A DNA stretch of 36,357 nt. Source: an uncultured Shewanella sp. (GTDB taxonomy: Bacteria > Pseudomonadota > Gammaproteobacteria > Enterobacterales > Shewanellaceae). The translations under genes were made by a program, and so were the position numbers. The notes under the pieces are model-generated. The model did no database searches. It was not told the origin of the DNA and worked only from the letters and a program-made list of their open reading frames with translations. The stretch covers positions 1 through 36,357 of the forward strand of contig NZ_CANLZC010000056.1 of NCBI RefSeq assembly GCF_947495455.1, given 5' to 3'. This document shows positions 24,708-32,209 of this stretch, piece after piece (position 1 is the stretch's first letter; each line of letters opens with the position of its first letter).

Positions 24708-26102
24708 ATGTCTCACTCCTCCCTTCCTGTTGTCATTGTTGGTGCTGGTACAGCGGGAATGTCTGCTGCCGCCGAGCTCTCTGAGTCAGGGATCCATTCT
24801 ATAGTCATTGATGAAGCCCCTCGAATTGGTGGCGCTGTTTTTCGTGGCCCCTTTCGTGAAGCGATAGAATTACCTCACCTCGATAATAAATTGCGAAAAA
24901 AAATAGCCAACATCCGTCAGCTATATCAAGAAAACCAATCACATATCCAACTCATGCTCGAAACCAAAGTATTAGGCCCTTCGGGTAATAATGCATTGCT
25001 GGTAAGGCATAAAAACGAAGTGTTCGACATACCTTATGAACAACTCATTATTGCCACTGGCTGCCATGAACGCTCGATCCCTTTCGATGGCTGGCAATTG
25101 CCAGGGATCATGTTACTTGGCGGAGTTCAACTCCAACTTAAATCAGGTTTAGTTAAACCCGGTCAAAAAATGGCTATTGTAGGTACTGGCCCCTTGCTTC
25201 CCTTAGTGGCTTGTCAGCTTCACAAAGCGGGTGTCCATGTTGTGGGTGTTTACGAAGCAGGGAAATTCAGTGACTTTGCCAAAGAAAGCCGCGCTTTTTT
25301 AAACAGGCCCTTATTGACTTTAGAGGGTATGGGATTACTCAGTTACTTAAAAGCTCACGCCATTCCTATACACTATGGCTGGGGAATTGTTGCAGCAAAA
25401 GGAGAAGAGTCTTTAAAAAGCATCACTGTCGCGCAATATAATGAAGATTGGTATCCCATTCAAAATACAGAAAAACAAATTGAAGTTGACAGCCTTGCCG
25501 TGGGATATGGTTTTGTCTCCCGTAACCAATTATCTCAACTCATGGGTATTGAACACCAAGTATGTTCTTTAAGTGGTCTTAAACCCCAAGTCGATGAATG
25601 GCAAATGAGTTCTGTACCCAATACCTACATTGCTGGAGACAGCGTAGGAATATTAGGTGGAGAAGGTGCCATGATGGAGGGACGAATAGCCGCTTTATCC
25701 ATAGCCCAAAATCTAAACGTCATGTCATCTGTTGTCGCTAAAGAAAAAGCAAACGAATACTTTAACTTACTTAATAAAGTTAAATTATTTAGAGCCGGAT
25801 TTGATCGAGTCGGCCGTCGACGAGAGGGATTATTATCACTATTGAAGCCCGAAACCCTCGTTTGCCGCTGTGAAAATGTATCTAAAGCAAATATCGATAA
25901 AGTGATCAATCAAGGCGTTAAAGATATTACTACGTTAAAAATGCGAACACGTGTTGGTATGGGCGATTGCCAGGGAAAAACCTGTAATAGCTATTGTCAA
26001 GACAGACTCAGACAAGAACTCGATACACTCGATGTCGGATACGTTAAACCTCGTTTTCCCCTTGATCCTATTCCTTTTTCAGCATTATCGGAAGGTGTAT
26101 AA
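24708..26102 (+). CDS. hcnB: Hydrogen cyanide synthase subunit HcnB
   Basis: This is a 464-residue FAD/NAD(P)-binding subunit. I chose the ATG at 24708 because GAAGGA sits 7 bases before it; an ATG at 24693 would overlap hcnA. The FAD motif GAGTAG is at 12-17, followed by IIATGCHERSIPF, GIMLLGGVQLQLKSG and the second nucleotide site VGTGPLLPLVACQLHKAGV. A BFD-type cysteine domain occupies the C-terminus (C386, C388, C421, C426). The final PRFPLDPIPFSA is characteristic of HcnB. Similarity to Pseudomonas HcnB is visible along the whole length, so this is not just a general opine-oxidase-type protein. Confidence 0.92.
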   Translation: MSHSSLPVVIVGAGTAGMSAAAELSESGIHSIVIDEAPRIGGAVFRGPFREAIELPHLDNKLRKKIANIRQLYQENQSHIQLMLETKVLGPSGNNALLVRHKNEVFDIPYEQLIIATGCHERSIPFDGWQLPGIMLLGGVQLQLKSGLVKPGQKMAIVGTGPLLPLVACQLHKAGVHVVGVYEAGKFSDFAKESRAFLNRPLLTLEGMGLLSYLKAHAIPIHYGWGIVAAKGEESLKSITVAQYNEDWYPIQNTEKQIEVDSLAVGYGFVSRNQLSQLMGIEHQVCSLSGLKPQVDEWQMSSVPNTYIAGDSVGILGGEGAMMEGRIAALSIAQNLNVMSSVVAKEKANEYFNLLNKVKLFRAGFDRVGRRREGLLSLLKPETLVCRCENVSKANIDKVINQGVKDITTLKMRTRVGMGDCQGKTCNSYCQDRLRQELDTLDVGYVKPRFPLDPIPFSALSEGV

Positions 26103-26104
26103 AT

Positions 26105-27346
26105 ATGCCCACACTCTCAAATAAAAAATATGACATCATTATTGCAGGTGGTGGTGTTATTGGCGCAGCTTGTGCTTACTTTTTAAGTAAAGACAAAGAT
26201 CTTAATATCGCACTCGTTGACTTAAAAAAACCAGGCAATGCCTCACGTGCTTCAGCTGGTGGCCTTTGGGCAATAGGTGAATCTGTCGGTTTAGGTTGCG
26301 GAGTGATATTCTTCAAGCGCATGTCAATGCAGAGAGCAGAAGCCGAAGGTGCCGATCTTCCCCCGCTGCGCCCTCATGTTCTACCTGATTGCTTTTTTGA
26401 ATTTGCCCTTAAAAGTAATAAAATGTACCCCGCCCTTTGGCAAGAATTAAAAGACAAGCATGATGTCGATTTTAAATTTGAAAAAACCGGCCTTAAGTAC
26501 ATCATGTATGACAAATACGATAAGCTCTATGCCGATTCTATTGTTGAGCAAATTCCTGGACTCAGTGACGAAATTAATTGGCTAAGTGCTGAAGAGCTGG
26601 CAAAAGATGAGCCTCATATTAATGCTGATGCTATCGGTGCATTAGAATTTAAGTGCGACCATCAGGTCAATCCCTATCGATTAAATGAAGCCTATATGGA
26701 AGCCGCTAGACAAAATGGCGTCGAGCTATTTTTACAAACCGAAGTCACAGATGTTGAAAAACATGGCAATCGCATCACGGGAGTCAATACCACAAAAGGC
26801 ATGCTAGCGTGCGACATGCTTATCAATGCAGCAGGAAGTTGGGCTGCACAATTAAGTAAAATGGCCACTGGCATTGAAATTCCCGTTTATCCTGTCAAAG
26901 GACAAATTATTCTCTCAGAGAAATTACCTAAAATACTCAAAGGCTGCGTTTCCACCACAGACTGTTACATCGCCCAAAAAGATAATGGTGAAGTGCTTAT
27001 TGGAAGCACCACAGAAGAGAAAGGATTTGATACGACCAATACTCTACCAGAGTTAAAAGAGTTAGCCACTGGTGCCATGCGCTGTTTGCCTATACTTAAT
27101 GACATGAACATCAAACGTTGCTGGGCGGGCCTAAGACCAGGTACACCTGATGAATTGCCCATTTTAGGGGAAATGGAAGGAGTAGAAGGTTACCTCAATG
27201 CTTGTGGACATTTTAGAACAGGTATTCTCACCTCCGCCATCACAGGTAAACTCATTAACGATCTGTATCGTGGCCTTCCGCTGGATTTAGACATTACCCC
27301 ATTTAAACATGCTCGTTTTAATGAGCAACATAAAAAGCAGGCTTAA
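26105..27346 (+). CDS. hcnC: Hydrogen cyanide synthase subunit HcnC
   Basis: This 413-residue FAD-dependent oxidase subunit of the DAO family probably carries the glycine-oxidising site. The FAD motif GGGVIG is at 15-20. KPGNASRASAGGLWAIGES, VGLGCGVIFFKRMS, KFEKTGLKYI, KPVKGQI-type PVKGQIILSEKLPK, CYIAQKDNGEVLIGSTTE and YLNACGHFRTGILTSAITG closely parallel Pseudomonas HcnC. It starts two bases after the hcnB stop. With hcnA and hcnB it makes a complete operon; no extra gene follows before a hairpin. Confidence 0.92.
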   Translation: MPTLSNKKYDIIIAGGGVIGAACAYFLSKDKDLNIALVDLKKPGNASRASAGGLWAIGESVGLGCGVIFFKRMSMQRAEAEGADLPPLRPHVLPDCFFEFALKSNKMYPALWQELKDKHDVDFKFEKTGLKYIMYDKYDKLYADSIVEQIPGLSDEINWLSAEELAKDEPHINADAIGALEFKCDHQVNPYRLNEAYMEAARQNGVELFLQTEVTDVEKHGNRITGVNTTKGMLACDMLINAAGSWAAQLSKMATGIEIPVYPVKGQIILSEKLPKILKGCVSTTDCYIAQKDNGEVLIGSTTEEKGFDTTNTLPELKELATGAMRCLPILNDMNIKRCWAGLRPGTPDELPILGEMEGVEGYLNACGHFRTGILTSAITGKLINDLYRGLPLDLDITPFKHARFNEQHKKQA

Positions 27347-27384
27347 CCTCATTATTTCTGCTAACCATTAAATCACACTGATCT

Positions 27385-27424
27385 ACCTGCTAATGTTTGG
27401 AGCCTATGATAAACATTAGCAGGT
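27385..27424. terminator. Long hairpin after hcnC
   Basis: A perfect 14-bp stem (ACCTGCTAATGTTT 27385-27398, AAACATTAGCAGGT 27411-27424) has a 12-base loop. It sits between convergent hcnC and the lipoprotein gene and probably ends both transcripts, though no long T-tract follows. Confidence 0.6.
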
Positions 27425-27441
27425 ATGCCATTAAAATATTC

Positions 27442-27699
27442 TTATTCAATAGCATCTATCACTCCACTATCTTCATGCCCCCAACATTCATCATTATGCT
27501 GCTCGTACTCTTGCCCTATGGGAAAAATAACACTCACTTTTTGTACTTCACCATGCTCCTCGGTTTGATTTTCTCTAAAGACAGGAGTGATATCTTCATG
27601 AGCATCATTCTCGATGGCAATTGAAGCACACCCTTGAAGAAATAGTGCACATCCAAGTGCTGCTAGCAATACTCTCAAACCTACAATAAAACAACGCAT
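27442..27699 (-). CDS. Small predicted lipoprotein
   Basis: This is an 85-residue protein with a lipoprotein signal: MRCFIVGLRVLLAALGCALF, then the lipobox LQGC with the acylated cysteine at residue 24. The mature 62 residues are acidic and hydrophilic (Glu, Asp, His), with no family I recognise. It converges on hcnC across a long hairpin. No role can be assigned; because it is short, the call rests mainly on the clear signal sequence. Confidence 0.6.
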   Translation of the reverse strand: MRCFIVGLRVLLAALGCALFLQGCASIAIENDAHEDITPVFRENQTEEHGEVQKVSVIFPIGQEYEQHNDECWGHEDSGVIDAIE

Positions 27700-27976
27700 T
27701 CCATCCCTAAATATAGCTAATCAACTGAAAGTAAAAGTATTCCTTAAAAAATTCAAAAAATATATATCACTTTAATCGTAAGAGATAAACGATGAGTAAA
27801 GACTAAACAACAAGTCCTGACTCATGAGTCAAAACAAAAATCAAATATTATCATTAATATTATTTAATAATAAGACATTTAATATCATGTAGTTATGGAA
27901 ATAGAAAAATAAGATATAGTAAATTTTCAAATTGATGTCATTTTTTGATAGATATTAAACCAAAGTCGTATAGCAT
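27700..27976. other. AT-rich gap between divergent small genes
   Basis: These 277 bases hold no gene and very few G/C residues. They should contain the promoters of the leftward lipoprotein gene and the rightward chaperone-like gene. I see no recognisable operator. Confidence 0.4.
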
Positions 27977-28486
27977 ATGTATAAATTTGATTTAGATGGC
28001 ATTAAAACGAGAATGAAATCAATAATCACGACTATTGAAAAAATAGGGCAGTCATTAGAAATAGGTGACTTTACGTTTAATTCTGATGGTTATTTATCTG
28101 TCATCTTGCACGAGCAACACACAGTACACTTTCAATTAAATGAGAGTCAAAACACATTAAATCTTTACGCCGAAATTGCCGATTTAACCCATATAAAATC
28201 TGTTAATTTACTTTCTGAATTGTTAAAAGAAAATTATTTCAGTCAAGAAAAGAATCACTTTCACTTTAGCATTAATCCTGAAACGAACTGGTTACTTCTA
28301 TTTAAATCAATTGATGAACCTATGATAGATCCATCAATACTGAAAAGTTTAATCGATAACTTATTAGAAGCAATTATCTATTGGCAAAAGCACATCAATA
28401 ATTTTTTGCAGGACAATCTCAATAAAAAGATGCAGCAAAATAAATATCAGATCCCCGCTAACAAGTTTTCTTTTATTTCAAGATAA
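27977..28486 (+). CDS. CesT-like type III secretion chaperone (orphan)
   Basis: This 169-residue, cytosolic-looking protein has the layout of CesT/SycE-class effector chaperones. An N-terminal helix ends IEKIGQSLEIGD, strands follow in FNSDGYLSVILHEQHTVHFQL and TLNLYAEIADL, then a helix SVNLLSELLKENYF, strands HFHFSINPETNWLLLFKSI, and a C-terminal helix LKSLIDNLLEAIIYWQKHI. A basic tail of about 25 residues follows. No type III apparatus or obvious effector gene is in the window. Its partner may be elsewhere, or the protein may have another client. Assignment is by fold pattern, not by a unique motif. Confidence 0.6.
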   Translation: MYKFDLDGIKTRMKSIITTIEKIGQSLEIGDFTFNSDGYLSVILHEQHTVHFQLNESQNTLNLYAEIADLTHIKSVNLLSELLKENYFSQEKNHFHFSINPETNWLLLFKSIDEPMIDPSILKSLIDNLLEAIIYWQKHINNFLQDNLNKKMQQNKYQIPANKFSFISR

Positions 28487-28499
28487 CATACAAGAAAGG

Positions 28500-29345
28500 C
28501 TACCTATTTGCTCTATGAAAAACCGTATTCACTTGAGTATTAAAGGCCGGATTTTGATATAAGCTCGCCGTATTATTCTGTTGTAATAGTGTACTGGCAG
28601 TATGTTCCATAAAAGCAATAGTCAAATCTGATAGTGCATTACCTAGACTGAAACGTTTTACACCCAAATCTTGCAATTGGCTCATATCAGTTAGATCCGG
28701 TAGTGACATAAGGTTTACGGGGGCAGCAATGCTTTGAGTCAAGGTCCTGATATCATCACTTTGAGTCATGCCAGGCACAAATATTCCGCTCGCCCCATTG
28801 TCGATATAACAACTACCCCGCTTTATGGTCTCTTGAAGCGGATCTTTGGCATAAAAATAAGCATCGATACGGGCATTGATGAAAAAATCCTGATACCCCG
28901 CATCATTCAACCCCAAGCGAATGGACTTGATAAGCTCTCCATGATCAGCCGCATCTTTCAAACCACCTTCAACACTGTCAGCCAAATGACTGGCAAAAGG
29001 TTTAAATGAATCTTCAATATTAATGCCAACAACGCCTAAATTTGCCAATTTAATCACATTACTCATAATCTCATCATTTGTCTTCGCAAAACCCGACTCA
29101 ATATCAACAGTCACAGGAATACTGACTACAGCCATAATTTTCTCAACAATGGATAAACATGCCTCAAAAGATATGATCTCACCGTCTTGATACCCTAGAC
29201 TATTGGCCATTCCCCAGCTGGTGGTTCCTATGGCTTTAAAACCCGCTTGCTCTAAAATCAGCGCAGATAAAGCATCCCATGCATTGGGCAGTAACAGCGG
29301 TGCTTCTTGTTCGTGCAGGTTTTTAAAGTATTTACAAGTATTCAT
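28500..29345 (-). CDS. Isocitrate lyase/PEP mutase superfamily enzyme
   Basis: This 281-residue protein of the PEP mutase/ICL alpha/beta-barrel family contains PLLLPNAWDALSALILEQAGF, the metal-site segment VTVDIESGFA, GVVGINIEDS and a C-terminal ASGIFVPG and KRFSLGN. It lacks the KRCGH catalytic loop of true isocitrate and methylisocitrate lyases, so it is probably a carbon-carbon or carbon-phosphorus lyase or hydrolase with a 2-oxo-acid-like substrate. No phosphonate genes are nearby. The specific reaction is unknown. Confidence 0.8.
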   Translation of the reverse strand: MNTCKYFKNLHEQEAPLLLPNAWDALSALILEQAGFKAIGTTSWGMANSLGYQDGEIISFEACLSIVEKIMAVVSIPVTVDIESGFAKTNDEIMSNVIKLANLGVVGINIEDSFKPFASHLADSVEGGLKDAADHGELIKSIRLGLNDAGYQDFFINARIDAYFYAKDPLQETIKRGSCYIDNGASGIFVPGMTQSDDIRTLTQSIAAPVNLMSLPDLTDMSQLQDLGVKRFSLGNALSDLTIAFMEHTASTLLQQNNTASLYQNPAFNTQVNTVFHRANR

Positions 29346-29408
29346 TTGTCACTCCATTGATTTCATTATTTTTATTAATAAAAAGTTACTTACTGTATTT
29401 TTGCTAAA

Positions 29409-29948
29409 TTAATTCAGAAATTGTGTTTTAGCTTGGCGATGTTGAATCACTGAGCGAACATCCCCATAAAGCTCGCAGACGGAGTGCTTAATAGCAATCC
29501 CCTCATGCCGTAATAACCATAACTTGCGCTCCAAACCACCAGCATAACCAGTAAGGGATCCATTTGCCCCAATCACTCGATGACAGGGCACTATGATACT
29601 AATAGGGTTTCGACCATTTGCACCGCCCACCGCCTGTGCCCCTTTAGGTTTATTCACCCTTTTTGCAATATCAGCATAGGTAAGAGTTTGTCCAAATGGG
29701 ATTTGACTTAAACACCGCCAAACAACTTTTTGAAAATCAGTTCCTTGTGTATCAATGGGTAAATCAAACTCTCGGCGAGCGCCTTCAAAATATTCAAATA
29801 ACTGCACCTTACAGGCATCTGTCACAGTATTGGGCTTTTCAACACCTCTATCAGAGCCGCAAAAAATTAACTGCCGAATGCCAATATCAGACGCCTGACA
29901 TTCCATCAACCCCATTGGGGTCTCTAAATAATCGGTATAAATCACCAT
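29409..29948 (-). CDS. ogt: Methylated-DNA--protein-cysteine methyltransferase
   Basis: This is a 179-residue suicide repair protein that takes alkyl groups from O6-alkylguanine. The acceptor is C122 in IIVPCHRVIG, preceded by TDFQKVVWRCLSQIPFGQTLTYADIA with the DNA-binding helix, and followed by GYAGGLERKLWLL. I start it at the ATG that shares a base with the stop of the upstream gene (TAATG), with GGAG just ahead; a longer start would overlap the neighbour by 14 codons. This coupling makes it part of an alkylation-response operon with the Ada/AlkA fusion. Confidence 0.93.
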   Translation of the reverse strand: MVIYTDYLETPMGLMECQASDIGIRQLIFCGSDRGVEKPNTVTDACKVQLFEYFEGARREFDLPIDTQGTDFQKVVWRCLSQIPFGQTLTYADIAKRVNKPKGAQAVGGANGRNPISIIVPCHRVIGANGSLTGYAGGLERKLWLLRHEGIAIKHSVCELYGDVRSVIQHRQAKTQFLN

Positions 29949-31402
29949 TATAATTGACTCCATAATTGAAAAGTTAAATAACTGCCCCATGGAGAGGCTT
30001 TTTCTGCACTGAGCTTCTTTTCTTTACTGGGTTGGTTAATCTGATATTGTGCTAGTACTTTTTTTATGCCTAAATCCGCTTCTAAAAAAATATCGGGATC
30101 ACTTAAGCCCCTCATACGAGCATATTCAACCGTCCACGGGCCCACTCCTTTTAACTTCAGCCATTGACTGGTATCGTCTGCAATATTCTTACTCGATCCA
30201 TCTCGACTTTTTTCACAACAGCCTTGAGCTTGTTCATTGCCTTTGTCCTGAGTTTTCATATCACAATAGTATTGCGCCAAATTACGCAAGGTTTGTTTAC
30301 GAGAACCAGGGATTTTTAAAAAAGCCAGCTCACTGTCTGCTATCGCTTTAGGTGATGGAAACAAAAGCTGCTCCCCATAAGGCTCTCCCAATTCGCTCAC
30401 AAGAGTCGATACTAAATTTCGCGCCGCTGCCACCGAAATTTGTTGACCTAAAATCGCTCGAATACCCGCTTCAAATAAGTTCCAAATGCCTGGTAATCTC
30501 ACTCCAGCCTTAAAAGGAAATGAAGCCGGCAAACAGGCTTTCAGATCATTCTCAACAGCTTGCACGTCAAGATCTAAATCCAAAATACGCCGAATATTGT
30601 TAATTATCGCTTTCAGATGTTTAACCTCATTGAGTTCGAGATCCACTTCAAACATATTAAATTGGGCATGATGCTTAGCAGTAAAACAGCCTAAAGTACC
30701 GTGCCAATTAAAGGTGCGACCATAACTGTGTTCATCACACCATTCGAGCTTATCCACGACTCTCGCTGCTAATGTGCCTTGCATTAAAGACCAGTTAAAT
30801 GGCGGCCTATAATACAATTTCAACGTTAATTGATTGGGCTTGTCTTGACTGGTTTTTCTTACCTGTGATGGTGTCAACTTAAGCTCAGATTTAAAGCAAT
30901 CATTAAAACGCCGTACGCTATCAAAGCCGCTTGCCAGTGCCACTTGAGTAATGGGTAATTGAGTTTGTTGTAATAATTGCTTAGCAAACAAGCACTGTTG
31001 ATAGAGAGAATAACGCTTCGGCGACATACCTAAATACTGATTGAACAATTGCCTTAAATAGCGGTCACTAATCCCTAATCGTTCAGCCAATTGTGCTAAT
31101 GAATGAGATTGCAATGCTCCCTCATCAATTAAACGCATCGCCCTATCAAGAGTGGCATTGACCCCCTTCCAAGCTGGCGAGTGAGGTGCGCTATCTGGGC
31201 GGCAACGCAGGCAAGGCCTAAACCCAGCATTAGCACATTCTATCGCTGAGGAAAAATACTGTACATTCTCTTCCTTTGGCGGACTCGCAGGACAGATACT
31301 GCGGCAATATATCCCTGTCGTTTTTACCGCAGTAAAAAACTGCCCGTCAAAACGAGGATCTCTCGATAATCTCGCCTTTTGGCAAATACTCACATCTAAC
31401 AT
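29948..31402 (-). CDS. Ada-type regulator fused to AlkA-type 3-methyladenine DNA glycosylase
   Basis: This 484-residue protein starts at the ATG preceded by AAGGGA; an upstream in-frame ATG would overlap that site. Domain 1 (1-75) is the Ada zinc/methyl-acceptor domain with C33, C37, C64, C67. Domain 2 (about 85-170) is an AraC-type helix-turn-helix (SLAQLAERLGISDRYLRQLF). Domain 3 (about 185-290) is the AlkA N-terminal domain. Domain 4 (about 310-484) is the HhH-GPD glycosylase with LKGVGPWTVEYARMRG and a catalytic aspartate in IFLEADLGIKK. It probably senses methyl phosphotriesters, activates this operon and removes alkylated bases. The insert near residues 380-400 (Gln, Lys, Gly, Ser-rich) is unusual. 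Confidence 0.92.
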   Translation of the reverse strand: MLDVSICQKARLSRDPRFDGQFFTAVKTTGIYCRSICPASPPKEENVQYFSSAIECANAGFRPCLRCRPDSAPHSPAWKGVNATLDRAMRLIDEGALQSHSLAQLAERLGISDRYLRQLFNQYLGMSPKRYSLYQQCLFAKQLLQQTQLPITQVALASGFDSVRRFNDCFKSELKLTPSQVRKTSQDKPNQLTLKLYYRPPFNWSLMQGTLAARVVDKLEWCDEHSYGRTFNWHGTLGCFTAKHHAQFNMFEVDLELNEVKHLKAIINNIRRILDLDLDVQAVENDLKACLPASFPFKAGVRLPGIWNLFEAGIRAILGQQISVAAARNLVSTLVSELGEPYGEQLLFPSPKAIADSELAFLKIPGSRKQTLRNLAQYYCDMKTQDKGNEQAQGCCEKSRDGSSKNIADDTSQWLKLKGVGPWTVEYARMRGLSDPDIFLEADLGIKKVLAQYQINQPSKEKKLSAEKASPWGSYLTFQLWSQL

Positions 31403-32209
31403 TAAGCATCCCTTCTCTCTCATAACTTAATGCAACCAGTATATCTTGCCTTGAACAAGAAACTAGCCAAAATCGGAACTGAATGCGATAAATAGCAGAT
31501 AAAGCATCACCTAAAAAAGATACTTTCATGTAATCTATTTCAATTTGATCACTTTCACTCACGATAATATTTCAATAAAAGGCTTACACATTATGCTCAC
31601 CCATATAAAAATAAAACCCATATAAATGTCTCTAAATGAATCTCCATGAAATTAATCTATGTAAAATAATACACTGATAAAAAACTTATTATGTGTCGAT
31701 ATTTTTAAAGTCTGTACATATAACAAACAAATTAAATTTAGGTACACGATATTTTAGTTTCTCCTAAAAAAATACCTGTAAAATATAGCATGATCCAAAA
31801 AAATACTCATAAAAAACATATCATTATAAATATATTTAGTTTTCTTACTTAAGAACAATATAAAAAGACAACATAAATTGACACATAAAATCAAAAAATA
31901 ACAAAATTATCAACTAAAAGTTGAAACAAAAAAAGACAATAACACCACCCAAACCAAAAAAAATAAAAATAAAAATATATTAATCGTTTCATCATTAATT
32001 TAACTAAACGTAAATAAAATAACAAAATGAACGTTAACTTAAATTCAATTAATGTTTTTATCTTCTTAAATAAAAATGCCATTGATACTTTACTAACTGG
32101 CTCGAAGCACAATTACTTTATTGTCCATATCAATAAAAGGATGAATATTTAATCAAGAATAAAAAGAGACAAGCCAAAAAATAGCATTTATAAATAAGTG
32201 GAGGTCAAC
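31403..32209. other. Strongly AT-rich gene-free region before the toxin gene
   Basis: About 800 bases without a credible gene. Most of 31560-32190 consists of A/T runs, far richer than the housekeeping part of the window. A small palindrome, TCAACT-AAA-AGTTGA, lies at about 31911-31926. The region must contain the toxin promoter and is the type of DNA bound by H-NS in acquired islands; that is an inference. The open frame on the minus strand at 31891-32112 is low-complexity (Phe, Leu, Tyr, Lys) and is not called. Confidence 0.5.

Noticed and set aside
31347..31562. Leftward 71-codon frame overlapping the start of the Ada/AlkA gene
   Set aside because: It overlaps the better supported start of the repair gene in another frame and shows no family features.
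31891..32112. Leftward 73-codon frame in the AT-rich region
   Set aside because: The translation is mainly Phe, Leu, Tyr and Lys from A/T runs; it has no start signal and is probably chance.
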